Shown: in pieces, positions 27,690-36,870 of the stretch
How the letters are laid out: the number at the start of each line of letters is the position of its first letter
Numbering within the stretch: the stretch's first letter is position 1
NCBI RefSeq assembly: GCF_948329515.1
Contig: NZ_CAOJCN010000001.1
Span: 248,001 to 312,000, forward strand
Source of the DNA: Cohnella rhizoplanae
GTDB lineage: Bacteria > Bacillota > Bacilli > Paenibacillales > Paenibacillaceae
Reading direction: 5' to 3'
DNA: 64,000 nucleotides
Notes under the pieces: generated by a model
Databases searched by the model: none
The model's input: only the letters and a program-made list of their open reading frames with translations
What the model was told of the DNA's origin: nothing
Position numbers and translations under genes: made by a program

Positions 27690-28645
27690 AGTCATACTTA
27701 GGCAGGACGTCGCTGGCGGTCGCCGCGGCCATGCTGCTGCTCGCGGGATGCGGATCGAAGGACGGTGCCGGCAGCGGATCGGATGATGGCGCGGAGCGCA
27801 GGCTCAAGGTCGTCGCCAGCTTTTATCCGATGTACGAATTCTCCAGGCAAGTCGCCGGAGACCGGGCGGATGTCGTCCTGATGGTGCCGGACGGCGTGGA
27901 GCCCCATGATTGGGAGCCGACGCCCAAGGACATGGCGATGCTGTCCGAGGCCGACGTGTTCGTCTACAACGGAATCGTCGAGGGCTGGGCCGAGCAGGCG
28001 CTCGCAAGCGCCAAGAACGCGAAGCGCGTGGACGTGGAGGCGGCGGCCGGTCTCGAACTTAGGCCCGGCTCCGCCGAAGACGAAGCGGATGCGGAATCGA
28101 GCGGCGGCCACGACCATGAGAGCGCCGACCCCCACGTATGGCTCAGTCCCGCGCTGGCCCAGCGGGAGGTCGAGCGCATCCGGGACGGACTCGCGCAGGC
28201 GGATCCCGCGCACCGGACCGACTACGACGCGAATGCCAAGGCTTACGTCTCCAAGCTTCAGAAGCTCGACGCGGACTTCAGGGACGCGCTCGGCGCGCCG
28301 AAGCGCAAGGCGTTCGTGACGCAGCATGCCGCGTTCGGCTATCTCGCGCGCGAATACGGGCTGACGCAGGTGCCGATCTCGGGACTGTCCCCGGATCAGG
28401 AGCCGACCCCCGCGCAGATGGCCGCCGTCGTGGAGGAGATCGCGTCTCTCGGCATCTCGACGATCTTTTTCGAGGAGCTGGTCGATCCCAAGATCGCGGA
28501 GACGATCGCGGGCGAGACGGGCGCGAAGACCGAGGTGCTGAACCCGATCGAGGGACTGACCAAGCAGGACAAGGCGCAGGACCTCGATTATATCGGCATC
28601 ATGGAAAAAAATCTGGCGGCGCTCGAAAAGGCGTTGAACGAATAG
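27686..28645 (+). CDS. znuA: zinc ABC transporter substrate-binding lipoprotein
   Basis: A 319-aa cluster A-1 (ZnuA/AdcA) lipoprotein. The signal peptide ends in the lipobox LLAGC (Cys about residue 22). Metal ligands are the His in VEPHDWEP, the His in DPHVWLSP and the His in VTQHAAFGYLAREYG; FFEELVDPK supplies an acidic residue. A short His- and acid-rich loop (GGHDHESADPH) precedes the second ligand, as in zinc-specific members. Its ATG overlaps the znuB stop. A clear terminator follows. Confidence 0.92.
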   Translation: MKSYLGRTSLAVAAAMLLLAGCGSKDGAGSGSDDGAERRLKVVASFYPMYEFSRQVAGDRADVVLMVPDGVEPHDWEPTPKDMAMLSEADVFVYNGIVEGWAEQALASAKNAKRVDVEAAAGLELRPGSAEDEADAESSGGHDHESADPHVWLSPALAQREVERIRDGLAQADPAHRTDYDANAKAYVSKLQKLDADFRDALGAPKRKAFVTQHAAFGYLAREYGLTQVPISGLSPDQEPTPAQMAAVVEEIASLGISTIFFEELVDPKIAETIAGETGAKTEVLNPIEGLTKQDKAQDLDYIGIMEKNLAALEKALNE

Positions 28646-28666
28646 CGCCCGACCCGATCCCACCTT

Positions 28667-28691
28667 AAAACCCCGGCTCCCGGGGTTTTTT
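28667..28691 (+). terminator. terminator of znuCBA
   Basis: AAAACCCCGG (28667-28676) pairs with CCGGGGTTTT (28680-28689) around CTC, and T continues to 28691. A classic intrinsic terminator. Confidence 0.9.
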
Positions 28692-28812
28692 GCGTGGCTA
28701 AAACTTAAATCCGCTGGACCGAATAAAAATGACTCATCAGTTCAGTTTGTGATCCGCAGCCGAATTCGATACAATTAGGAAAGCAGTACAATCTCGAAAT
28801 GGAGCGTGCGAT

Positions 28813-30045
28813 ATGTCCGAATTCGAACGGGATTTGTCCAAGTACGCCGAACTGATCGTCAAAATCGGCGCCAACGTGCAGAAGGGGCAGGACGTCTACG
28901 TATCCAGCCAAATCGAGGGAGCTGCGCTCGCGCGTCTGGTCGTAGAGCATGCTTACCGGGCCGGCGCGGCCAACGTCATCGTCGATTGGGCCGACGATAC
29001 GCTGACCCGTCTCAAATACGACCATGCCGAGGCGCAAGCATTCACCCAGTTCCCCGAGTGGGAAAAGCAGCGTCGCAACGAGGTCGTGGAACGAAACGGC
29101 TGCTTCATTTTCCTGAATTCGTCCAATCCGGATCTGCTGAGCGGCGTCGATCCGAAGAAAATCGGCAGTTACCAGAAGGCGGCCGGCGAGGCGCTCGCCG
29201 TATACCGGCAGGCGACGGCTTCGGACAAGATCGCCTGGACGATCGCGGCCAGCGCCACGAAGGCGTGGGCGGCGAAGGTGTTCCCCGGCGAGTCCGCCGA
29301 GACCTCGTTGCGCAAGCTGTGGCAGGCGATCTTCGACGCGGTCAGGCTCCATGCCGAGGACCCGGTGGACAACTGGCGCGCGCATGACGCCAGCCTGCAG
29401 GCGAGGGCGGCCTGGATGAACGAGCAGCGATTCGCGAAGCTGCGCTACCGGGCGCCGGGCACGGACCTCACGATCGGCCTGCCGGAGCGCCATCTCTGGA
29501 TGACGGCGGGCGGCACCAAGCCGGACGGCGTCGGCTTCATGAAGAACATGCCGACGGAGGAAGTGTTCACGGTGCCCCATCGCGACGGCGCCAGCGGCTA
29601 CGTGAGCAGCTCCAAGCCGCTCAGTTACAGCGGCACGCTCATCGACCGCTTCAAGCTGACCTTCGAAAACGGACGAATCATAGGCGTTGAAGCGGCGGAG
29701 GGCGAGGAGATTCTGAAGCAGATCGTCGAGACGGACGAGGGCTCGCATTACCTGGGCGAAGTCGCGCTTGTGCCGCACCGCTCCCCGATTTCCAATGCCA
29801 ATATTCTGTTTTACAACACGCTGTACGATGAAAATGCGTCCAATCACCTCGCGATCGGACTCGGCTTCCCTTTTACCATCGAAGGCGGCAAGACAATGTC
29901 TCCTGATGAGCTCCGCGCTGCCGGCGTGAATGCGAGCGTCGTGCACGTCGACTTCATGATCGGCTCTGCCGACATGGACATCGACGGCATTCTGTCGGAC
30001 GGCCGGACGGTGCCGGTATTCCGCGGCGGCAACTGGGCCAACTGA
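28813..30045 (+). CDS. M29-family aminopeptidase, copy 1
   Basis: A 410-aa thermophilic-type metallo-aminopeptidase (AmpS/AmpT, MEROPS M29). The dinuclear metal ligands lie in MPTEEVFT, VETDEGSHYLGEVALVP, NASNHLAIG and VHVDFMIGS. It removes N-terminal residues from peptides in the cytoplasm; no signal peptide is present. The next gene encodes a close paralog with the same length and motifs, only 44 nt downstream, so this is a tandem duplication. Confidence 0.93.
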   Translation: MSEFERDLSKYAELIVKIGANVQKGQDVYVSSQIEGAALARLVVEHAYRAGAANVIVDWADDTLTRLKYDHAEAQAFTQFPEWEKQRRNEVVERNGCFIFLNSSNPDLLSGVDPKKIGSYQKAAGEALAVYRQATASDKIAWTIAASATKAWAAKVFPGESAETSLRKLWQAIFDAVRLHAEDPVDNWRAHDASLQARAAWMNEQRFAKLRYRAPGTDLTIGLPERHLWMTAGGTKPDGVGFMKNMPTEEVFTVPHRDGASGYVSSSKPLSYSGTLIDRFKLTFENGRIIGVEAAEGEEILKQIVETDEGSHYLGEVALVPHRSPISNANILFYNTLYDENASNHLAIGLGFPFTIEGGKTMSPDELRAAGVNASVVHVDFMIGSADMDIDGILSDGRTVPVFRGGNWAN

Positions 30046-30089
30046 TCGGCAGGCGTCTACCAATAAGAACGATGATGGAGGATGATCCC

Positions 30090-31319
30090 ATGGAACCATT
30101 CGAGCGGCAGCTGACCCGGTACGCGGAGTTGATCGTGAAGGTCGGCGTCAACGTCCAGCAAGGACAGGAGGTATTCATCGTCAGCCAGGTCGACAACGCA
30201 CCGCTGGCGCGCCTCGTCGCGGCTGCGGCCTACGAGGCAGGCGCAGCCAACGTTCATGTGGACTGGAGCGACGATCGGGTATCGCGTCTCAAATACGATC
30301 ATGCCGACCCGGAGGTTTTTCGCAGCTTCCCAGCCTGGGAGACGCTCAAGCGAGGCAGCTTCGTCGAGAAGGGCGCCTGCTTCATCTCGTTCGTCTCCTC
30401 CGGACCGGACGTGATGAAGGGCGTCGATCCCCAGCGGATCGGCGATTATCAAAAGGCCGCCGGCGCGGGACTCGCAGAATTCCGCAGAGCCATCCAGTCG
30501 GACAAGGTCGCATGGACGGTCGTAGCGGCGGCGTCGGACGACTGGGCGCAAAAGGTGTTCCCCGGCGATCCGCCGGAAGTTGCCACCGAGAAGCTGTGGC
30601 TCGCGATCTTCGACGCGGTCCGGCTCCATGCAGACGATCCGGTCGAAGCTTGGCGCGCGCATGACGGCACCCTGCACGGCAAGGTCGACTGGCTCAACGG
30701 CTTGCGGCTGCGCAAGCTTCACTACAAGGCCGCGGGCACCGACCTTACGGTCGAACTGCCGGATCGCCATCTGTGGGTGGGCGCTTCCAGCGAGACGCCC
30801 GCAGGCATCCGCTTCATGGCGAACATGCCGACCGAGGAAGTGTTCACGGCGCCGCGCCGCGACGGCGTGAACGGCTACGTCAGCAGCACCAAGCCGCTCA
30901 GCTACGCCGGCAACATCATCGATCGCTTCAAGCTGACGTTCGCGCTCGGGCGGATCGTGAAGGTGGAGGCCGAGGAGGGCGAGGAGATCCTGAAGCAGCT
31001 CGTGGAGACGGACGAAGGCTCCCACTATCTCGGCGAGATGGCGCTCGTGCCCTACCGGTCCCCGATCTCGGAGTCGAACATCCTGTTCTACAACACGCTG
31101 TTCGACGAGAATGCGTCCAATCACTTCGCCATCGGCAGCGGCTATGCTTTCAACGTCGAGGGCGGGAAGACGATGTCGCCGGAGGAGCTCGCGGCGTCCG
31201 GGGTGAACGTCAGCGTCACGCACGTGGACTTCATGGTCGGATCGGCCGAGATGGACATTGACGGGTATCAGGAGGACGGGACCGTCATTCCTATTTTCCG
31301 GAACGGCAACTGGGCCTGA
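30090..31319 (+). CDS. M29-family aminopeptidase, copy 2
   Basis: A 409-aa paralog of the preceding gene. I start it at the ATG at 30090, giving MEPFERQLTRYAELIVK, which aligns with copy 1; TGGAGGATG lies 8 nt upstream, and the earlier in-frame ATG at 30072 precedes that site. All metal-ligand motifs are kept (MPTEEVFT, ETDEGSHYLGEMALVP, NASNHFAIG, THVDFMVGS). Long stretches are nearly identical to copy 1, while the N-terminal third has diverged more. Confidence 0.93.
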   Translation: MEPFERQLTRYAELIVKVGVNVQQGQEVFIVSQVDNAPLARLVAAAAYEAGAANVHVDWSDDRVSRLKYDHADPEVFRSFPAWETLKRGSFVEKGACFISFVSSGPDVMKGVDPQRIGDYQKAAGAGLAEFRRAIQSDKVAWTVVAAASDDWAQKVFPGDPPEVATEKLWLAIFDAVRLHADDPVEAWRAHDGTLHGKVDWLNGLRLRKLHYKAAGTDLTVELPDRHLWVGASSETPAGIRFMANMPTEEVFTAPRRDGVNGYVSSTKPLSYAGNIIDRFKLTFALGRIVKVEAEEGEEILKQLVETDEGSHYLGEMALVPYRSPISESNILFYNTLFDENASNHFAIGSGYAFNVEGGKTMSPEELAASGVNVSVTHVDFMVGSAEMDIDGYQEDGTVIPIFRNGNWA

Positions 31320-31336
31320 CCGCAAGCAACGTATTC

Positions 31337-31377
31337 AAAAAAGGGTAGGCCGGCATATCGCCGGCCTACCCTTTTTT
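31337..31377. terminator. bidirectional terminator between aminopeptidase 2 and bdbC
   Basis: An 18-bp perfect hairpin (31337-31354 with 31360-31377), starting with six A and ending with six T, serves both converging genes. Confidence 0.92.
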
Positions 31378-31401
31378 CGGAGCTAAAGGAATTCATCTTG
31401 C

Positions 31402-31866
31402 TTAACGATCGGCGTCGTCCGCGTCGTCGGCAGCGGCCCAACCTTCGCCGCCGCGGTCGCGGCTGCCGTACCACAACAGCAGGCCGATCAGGATGAAGGC
31501 GACCAGCGCCATCAGCGGAATCGTAATGACGCCGAACCAGTCCAAGTAATCCTCATTGCACGGCACGCCGATCGTGCATGGCAGGATGCTGGCCATCCCG
31601 GGTACTTTTTGTTCGCCGTAATGGTAGAGCGAGATCAACCCGCCGATCGCGACGAGCGGCGCCACATAGCCGACGATGCGCCGATCGCCGCGGATGGCGG
31701 CGCGACCGAGCAGCAGCACGAGCGGGTACATGAAGATCCGCTGCAGCCAGCATAGCTTGCAGGGAGCGTAATTCAGGATCTCGCTCATGAACAGGCTGCC
31801 GCCGGTCGCGGCCAGCGAGACGACCCAGGCCAGATACAGGAAGTTAGCCCGAAAGAAAGAGCGCAT
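31402..31866 (-). CDS. bdbC: disulfide bond formation protein BdbC (DsbB family)
   Basis: A 154-aa membrane protein with four helices. The two redox pairs of the family are present: C36-x2-C39 (PCKLCW) and C97...C103 (PCTIGVPC). BdbC re-oxidises the thiol oxidase BdbD and passes electrons to quinones. It lies 15 nt downstream of bdbD on the minus strand. The acidic C-terminal tail (about 20 residues) is cytoplasmic. Confidence 0.92.
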   Translation of the reverse strand: MRSFFRANFLYLAWVVSLAATGGSLFMSEILNYAPCKLCWLQRIFMYPLVLLLGRAAIRGDRRIVGYVAPLVAIGGLISLYHYGEQKVPGMASILPCTIGVPCNEDYLDWFGVITIPLMALVAFILIGLLLWYGSRDRGGEGWAAADDADDADR

Positions 31867-31881
31867 CGCGTGGCGTCCCCC

Positions 31882-32637
31882 TTAAGAGCCGGATGCTGGA
31901 GCGGTCGCGGACGAATCGGCCGTAGCCTCCTGCAGCGCCTTCTCGATCTCGGCCTTCAGATTCGCGTAGACGAGCGCTTGGTTGTCGGACAGCTTCTTGC
32001 CGTTCAGCACGAGCGTCGGCGTGCCGGTGAAGTTGTTGTCGCGGGCGATCTTGATGTGCTTGTCCACCTCGGACTTGTATGTAGCGTCGTCGATATCCTT
32101 TTTCAGTTTGTCGAAATCCAGCTTAAGCGACTTGTCCCGCGCCAGCTTGACCAGGAAGTCGGAGGTAGCCCACGTGTCTCCTTCGCTGCCCTGATTCTCG
32201 TAGACAGCATGATAGAAGTTCCAGAACTCGTCGTTGCTCTGATGGTAGACGGCCTGCGCCGCCAGCGCCGCGGTACGGGAATCCGTCTGCGGGCTGATAA
32301 TCGTGAAGTTCATGAAGCTGAACGAAACTTTGCCGGTATCGATGAAGTCCTTTTTTAATTGCGGGTAAATCTCGTCGTTGAATACTTTGCAGGAAATGCA
32401 CTTGAAGTCGCCGAATTCGACGAGCTTGACGGGCGCGTCGGCCTGTCCGATCGTCGGCAGCGTCTCGTAATCGAAGTTCAGGTCCTCGGGCTGCGGGCGG
32501 AAAACGATGGCCAGCGCAATGACGGCGATCGCAACGACCACGGTCGACCATACCCATATCCGCGACTGCTTGCGCCTTTTGGCCGCGAGGGCTTCTTTCT
32601 TCAGCCGTTCTTCTTTTTTACGCTGTGACTTGTCCAA
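31882..32637 (-). CDS. bdbD: thiol-disulfide oxidoreductase BdbD (DsbA family)
   Basis: A 251-aa membrane-anchored thioredoxin-fold oxidase. The start is a TTG with AAGGGG upstream. Residues 1-25 are very basic, 27-46 form the anchor, and the active site is C80-I-S-C83 (FGDFKCISCKVF), with the cis-proline loop in FTGTPTLVLNG. It introduces disulfides in exported proteins and pairs with BdbC. An Ala-Thr-rich C-terminus follows. A good promoter lies upstream. Confidence 0.92.
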   Translation of the reverse strand: MDKSQRKKEERLKKEALAAKRRKQSRIWVWSTVVVAIAVIALAIVFRPQPEDLNFDYETLPTIGQADAPVKLVEFGDFKCISCKVFNDEIYPQLKKDFIDTGKVSFSFMNFTIISPQTDSRTAALAAQAVYHQSNDEFWNFYHAVYENQGSEGDTWATSDFLVKLARDKSLKLDFDKLKKDIDDATYKSEVDKHIKIARDNNFTGTPTLVLNGKKLSDNQALVYANLKAEIEKALQEATADSSATAPASGS

Positions 32638-32706
32638 TGTGTTCGACCCCTTCGTCCATATTAATGAATCGTCAATGACGGCGATCCGCCGACCGCGCTT
32701 CTCTCT

Positions 32707-32735
32707 ATTATAGAAGTCTATCGGTCAAACGACAA
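32707..32735 (-). promoter_or_regulatory. SigmaA promoter of bdbD-bdbC
   Basis: On the minus strand, TTGTCG (32735-32730), a 17-bp spacer and TATAAT (32712-32707) face bdbD, 70 nt before its start codon. Confidence 0.7.
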
Positions 32736-32759
32736 ATCGTAGTTTTGGCGGCGCGAAAT

Positions 32760-32809
32760 AAAAAAACCGCCCCGCGCGGATAACGGAACGCGATGGCGTC
32801 CCGCTATCC
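32760..32809 (-). terminator. terminator of the subtilase gene
   Basis: On the minus strand a 14-bp stem (32809-32796 with 32791-32778, two G-T pairs) and then a GC-rich stretch lead into seven T (32766-32760). It ends the subtilase transcript before bdbD. Confidence 0.75.
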
Positions 32810-32852
32810 GGCAAAACGGTCTGAATGTCCCTTATGAACAAGCAGAACGGTA

Positions 32853-34832
32853 TCACCGGTCGAACAGGCCGGACAAAAAGGATTGCAGCCGGTCGAATAG
32901 ACGCTGCTGGAGCACGTCCGGAAGGCCCTCGTTTTGCGCGGTTCCCGCAGCGGCGGACTGCTTGCCTGCGGCCGGCGCGGCGCTCTTGCCGGCGGCAGCC
33001 TCGACGGCTGCGCGCACGTCGATCTGGCCGAAGCCGAACTCGGGATCCCTGCCTGCGGCGCCGAGATCCCGCGCGGTCTGGCCGAGCAAGGCCGCGAGCC
33101 GGTCGTTGGTCAAGCTGCCGTCGGCGGCCAGCATGAGCGATGCCAGTGCGGCCACATGCGGGCTCGCCATGGAGGTGCCGGAGAGCGCCGCATAGCGGCT
33201 CCCCGGATACGTGCTGGCGATCGAGGTGCCAGGCGCGGACACGTCCACATAGTCGCCGTAATTGGAATACGGCGCCCGCAGCTCGTCCGACCCCGTCGCG
33301 CCTACGGCGACGACCTCCGGATACGCTGCGGGGTAACCCGGTCGGTCCGTGTTGTCGTTGCCGCTCGCCGCGACGACAAGCGCGCCCTTGTCGTGCGCGT
33401 ATCGGATCGCGTCGTGCAGGAACTGGGCTTCGGCGTAGTTGCCGAGGCTCAGGTTGATGATATCGGCGCCGTGGTCGACCGCCCAGATGATCCCTTCGGC
33501 CACCGAGTAGGTCGTGCCCGCGCCCGAGTTGTCGAGCGCCTTGACCGGCATTACCTTCGTGTACCAGGTCATGCCGGCCACGCCTTCGCCGTTGTTGACC
33601 TCGGCGGCAATGATGCCGGCCACGTGCGTGCCGTGTCCGACGTCGTCCTCAGGCGGCGCGGAAGGGTCTACGATATTGGTGCCTTGCACCAGGCGGCCCT
33701 TAAGATCCGGATGGTCGAGCTGGACGCCGGTATCGACCACGGCGACGACAATGTCCTGCTTGCCGCGGGTGACGTTCCAACCGAGTTCCGTCGCGATCTC
33801 CGGCAGGTTCCATTGGTACTGGCTGTACAGCGTATCGTTCGGCACGACATCGGTCTGGAGGGGGCTGCCGGCGCCGAGCGGCTTCATGCCGCCGCCCGGC
33901 TTGCCGTCGTTGGTCAGATATAGATAATGGGGCTCGGCGAACACGGGATTCCACTTTTTATTAAAGTAATCGATCAGTTGGGCGGTGCTCAGCGTCTTGG
34001 AGCGGAATACGTAAGTCTGTCTGCGATGCTCCCGGGCCACCGACAAATCCAGCTTCTTGCGCAGCTCGAGCAGGTCCCGGGGCGCCAGCGTCCGGTGCAG
34101 CTTGACGACGACCTCGTCCACGGCGTAGTGGCTGGCGTTGCCGTTGGCATCGCCCGACGTCACGTGCTTGTCCTTCAGCCGGCCCGGCTCGGTCGCCTGG
34201 GTGCGGAAGCGGCGGTTGTCGGGATACGGCACGAGCCGCATATTGCGGCGCTGATGCTTCCCGACTTCGTCGACCGCGTCGGTGTGGATCAGGGCGACGA
34301 CGCCGTCGTTCGCGCCGCCGGCGGGCACGGCGAGCACATAGCCGCCGGTGCCGTGCAGGGGCAGGCTTTTCGACTCGTAGGACCGGCCCTGACGGATCGC
34401 CGACAGTCCTTCGTTCCAGGCCTGCCGCACCGCCGCGTCGTAACGCCCGAGCTTGGCTCCCGCGGATACGGCTGAAGCGCCCGAGCGCCAGATCAACGCT
34501 TCGAAGTGCGGATTGGCTGCCAGCATGTCCTTCATCATGGCTCTTTTGCGCGCCTCTGAAGCGCCGCCGGCTCCGGACCGCGATGCTGCGGCGACCAGCT
34601 TGACGACGTCGCTCCGGCATTCGATCCGGCAGAGCATGCCCGTCGTGGCCATGTCGCTGCGGATCGTGTCGAGCTTGCGGGCGCGTTCGTCCGTCGCCGC
34701 GGCCGAAGGGCTTGCCTTCTCGGGCGCCGGCGCCGCGTCCCGTCCGGCAGGCGGTGGGACGACGATCGGTACGGCGAAGATAGCTACGGCGACGGTAAAT
34801 AATAAACCGATGATCGCGTATCGGCGGCGCAT
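32853..34832 (-). CDS. secreted S8 subtilisin-like protease with long N-terminal region
   Basis: A 659-aa exported protease. Residues 6-25 form a signal peptide or anchor. Residues about 45-235 are an extra domain (MKDMLAANPHFEALIW, GGYVLAVPAGG, VVALIHTDAVD) that looks like an extracellular sensor fold. Residues about 236-306 resemble a propeptide of the I9/fervidolysin type (DEVVVKLHRTLAPRDLLELR). The catalytic triad is D367 (VVDTGVQLDHPD), H400 (GHGTHVAG) and S554 (GTSMASPHVA), with oxyanion N492. An Ala-rich tail follows residue 610. Substrate is unknown; the protease call is certain. Confidence 0.93.
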   Translation of the reverse strand: MRRRYAIIGLLFTVAVAIFAVPIVVPPPAGRDAAPAPEKASPSAAATDERARKLDTIRSDMATTGMLCRIECRSDVVKLVAAASRSGAGGASEARKRAMMKDMLAANPHFEALIWRSGASAVSAGAKLGRYDAAVRQAWNEGLSAIRQGRSYESKSLPLHGTGGYVLAVPAGGANDGVVALIHTDAVDEVGKHQRRNMRLVPYPDNRRFRTQATEPGRLKDKHVTSGDANGNASHYAVDEVVVKLHRTLAPRDLLELRKKLDLSVAREHRRQTYVFRSKTLSTAQLIDYFNKKWNPVFAEPHYLYLTNDGKPGGGMKPLGAGSPLQTDVVPNDTLYSQYQWNLPEIATELGWNVTRGKQDIVVAVVDTGVQLDHPDLKGRLVQGTNIVDPSAPPEDDVGHGTHVAGIIAAEVNNGEGVAGMTWYTKVMPVKALDNSGAGTTYSVAEGIIWAVDHGADIINLSLGNYAEAQFLHDAIRYAHDKGALVVAASGNDNTDRPGYPAAYPEVVAVGATGSDELRAPYSNYGDYVDVSAPGTSIASTYPGSRYAALSGTSMASPHVAALASLMLAADGSLTNDRLAALLGQTARDLGAAGRDPEFGFGQIDVRAAVEAAAGKSAAPAAGKQSAAAGTAQNEGLPDVLQQRLFDRLQSFLSGLFDR

Positions 34833-35045
34833 AGGCGGATCGACCCCTTTGGCATGGATGAGTTATCGCGAAGGCGATGTTTCTTCACCGTTCTAGGCTT
34901 TGATACGGCGGAAAAAATATACGGAGGAATTGCGCATCGCGAGTACCGCTCAGATGCGATTTATGGTAGGATAAAGGCATTGCGCCTCTCGGGAACTCTG
35001 TGAGGTGCCCCATGCATGTGCATAATGGAAAGGGGAAAGCAATTT

Positions 35046-35534
35046 ATGCCATCCGCCAACGTGAAGGCGTTAGCCGAGTCCAGCCGCGACAAGCTCAAGG
35101 CGGCCATCGATCCACTGGAGACCTTCCTGAACGGACACGCGCTTCCGCAGTTGGTTGCCGAAGATAACACCGAATCGTTTTACGCCGGACTGCTGTCCGA
35201 TTTGCGTCACCTGCTCGTATTCTCCGAGGTTTCGTACGAGAAGCTGGGCGCGCTGCTCCGCAGGCCGAATTTCGACGAAGAATCGGCCGAGCGCTCGCTG
35301 TACGAGGTTTACCACCATTGCGTCAACGCCTTTTTCTATCCTAAAAACGAAGGCTATTCCGAAGACGGCCGCTATGCTTATACCGGGCAGGACGCCATCC
35401 GCTTCCGCGCCAAGCCCGTACGCGCTGCCCGCGATCTCGTGCTGGGCGTATCCCGCGTATATGAGGAACTTCGCGAGGACCTGGCGTATTACGAGAGCGA
35501 ATACCTGATCCAGCGCCGTCTTCAGTCCAAATAA
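35046..35534 (+). CDS. YpuI-like protein (DUF3907)
   Basis: A 162-aa soluble helical protein. The ATG at 35046 has AAGGGGAAAG 8 nt upstream; an ATG at 35016 is in frame but lies before that site. The segment YHHCVNAFFYPKNEGYSEDG followed by YTGQDAIRF is, as I recall, characteristic of the YpuI/DUF3907 family of Bacillales. Function is unknown. It is followed after 86 nt by a small Cys-rich protein gene. Confidence 0.7.
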   Translation: MPSANVKALAESSRDKLKAAIDPLETFLNGHALPQLVAEDNTESFYAGLLSDLRHLLVFSEVSYEKLGALLRRPNFDEESAERSLYEVYHHCVNAFFYPKNEGYSEDGRYAYTGQDAIRFRAKPVRAARDLVLGVSRVYEELREDLAYYESEYLIQRRLQSK

Positions 35535-35620
35535 GACCAAGCTCTCCTGCAGCTCCCTTGCCGCCGCCCCGCATGCGCCGGCTTCCGTTGGCCAGACTAT
35601 GCAGCGGAGGTGATTCCGTT

Positions 35621-35830
35621 ATGCCGAATGGCGTAGCCTGCAGCGTCAGCAATTGCGCGTTTTGGGACGAAGGCAACCGATGCGCCGCCGATGCGATCGC
35701 CATCGAGATCGATGCGCACGCCAAGGCAAAGTGGAACGAAGAGTTCGCGGACGAATCGTTCGCCGAGCATCGCGATGCCGCCGTCAGCTCCAAAGGCACC
35801 TGCTGTCTGACCTTCAAGCCGAATTCTTAA
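35621..35830 (+). CDS. small Cys-rich protein, DUF1540-like
   Basis: A 69-aa protein behind GCGGAGGTGATT. It begins MPNGVACSVSNCAFWDEGNRC and ends GTCCLTF, so five Cys (7, 12, 21, 61, 62) are arranged as in the DUF1540 family, thought to bind a metal ion. Members are common in Clostridia and Bacilli, often linked to sporulation, but the function is unknown. A hairpin follows. Confidence 0.8.
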   Translation: MPNGVACSVSNCAFWDEGNRCAADAIAIEIDAHAKAKWNEEFADESFAEHRDAAVSSKGTCCLTFKPNS

Positions 35831-35848
35831 ATTTTTTCAGTCCTGCCG

Positions 35849-35887
35849 ATCGCCGTTCGGTCCGGGTTACCCGGATCGGACGGCGAT
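35849..35887 (+). terminator. imperfect hairpin after the DUF1540-like gene
   Basis: ATCGCCGT...GGTCCGGG pairs with CCCGGATCGGACGGCGAT with small mismatches around GTTA. The tail TGCGTTTTCC is weak. Confidence 0.5.
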
Positions 35888-35958
35888 TGCGTTTTCCGGG
35901 CCGCCGCCGTCTTTTGCTGGTCGTCCGCCGCGAAGTGTTGTACAATGAGAAAGGTAAA

Positions 35959-36780
35959 ATGTCGAATAAAAGGGCGGATACGTCGATGACATATATGAAC
36001 GGCATCTCCGGCAATTCGGTCGACCCGCGGGTACTCAAGCAGCTTCTGCTGACGCAGTTCACGTCCGGCATCGATCCGTTCGCGGGCAGCGCCGACGCCG
36101 TGTCGGCAGGCACCGGCGACAACAATCTGTTCAGTCAATTGCTCTCTCAATATATGGGCAGCACCGGCAGCTATGGTTACGGCGACCTGGGGTCGTTCGC
36201 CAGTGCGTCCTTGGGCGGCCCGTCCGAGCGTTCTTCGGATCTCGGCTCCAGCTTTGGTCTTCTGTCGATGAACGCCGACGCTTCCGGCTACGGCAGCAGC
36301 CTGCTCCGCGGGCTTGAAGTGGACGGTACCGGCGCGCTCGCCGCCGATCCCGGCTCGTCCACGTCCGCATACGACGAGCTGATTCGCGCCGCCGCGGAGC
36401 GTTACGGACTGGATCCCGCCTTGATCAAGGGAGTCATCCAGACGGAGTCGTCCTTCAATCCGGATGCGGGTTCGTCCGCCGGCGCCAAGGGCCTCATGCA
36501 GCTCATGGACGGCACCGCGGCCGGACTCGGCGTCTCGGATTCGTTCGACCCGGCGCAGAATATCGACGGCGGCAGCCGTTACCTGTCTTATCTGCTGCGC
36601 AAGTACGACGGCAGCGAGATGACCGCACTCGCCGCTTACAACGCCGGTCCGGGCCGCGTGGACCGCATCGGTCTGCGCACGGACGAGGATGTTGCCGCAC
36701 GCCTCGCGGAGCTGCCGGCAGAGACGCAGGCTTATATCGGCAAGGTATTGGCCGCGCGCAGCAGCTGGATGCTGCCTTAA
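35959..36780 (+). CDS. lytic transglycosylase domain protein (SLT type)
   Basis: A 273-aa protein. Residues about 1-150 are a Ser- and Gly-rich linker-like region with no clear signal peptide. The C-terminal domain (about 155-270) is a Slt70-type goose-lysozyme fold: catalytic Glu in IQTESSFNPDAGS, then AKGLMQLMDGTA and ALAAYNAGPGRV. It should cleave peptidoglycan glycan strands. GAAAGGT is close to the ATG at 35959; an ATG at 35986 with AGGGCGG is a good alternative. Export without a signal peptide is an open point. Confidence 0.85.
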   Translation: MSNKRADTSMTYMNGISGNSVDPRVLKQLLLTQFTSGIDPFAGSADAVSAGTGDNNLFSQLLSQYMGSTGSYGYGDLGSFASASLGGPSERSSDLGSSFGLLSMNADASGYGSSLLRGLEVDGTGALAADPGSSTSAYDELIRAAAERYGLDPALIKGVIQTESSFNPDAGSSAGAKGLMQLMDGTAAGLGVSDSFDPAQNIDGGSRYLSYLLRKYDGSEMTALAAYNAGPGRVDRIGLRTDEDVAARLAELPAETQAYIGKVLAARSSWMLP

Positions 36781-36839
36781 GTTTTAAGTTGCAATTGTTA
36801 TTGATGCGTATTGACAACGCTGGAGCAATGAGGGATCAG

Positions 36840-36870
36840 GGCGGCTTCTAGCCGCCTTTGGTCTTTTTCT
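36840..36870 (+). terminator. terminator or attenuator before the cysteine desulfurase
   Basis: GGCGGC (36840-36845), loop TTCTA and GCCGCC (36851-36856) are followed by the T-rich TTTGGTCTTTTTCTTTG. It ends 30-40 nt before the downstream start codon, and I see no promoter in between. Confidence 0.75.
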
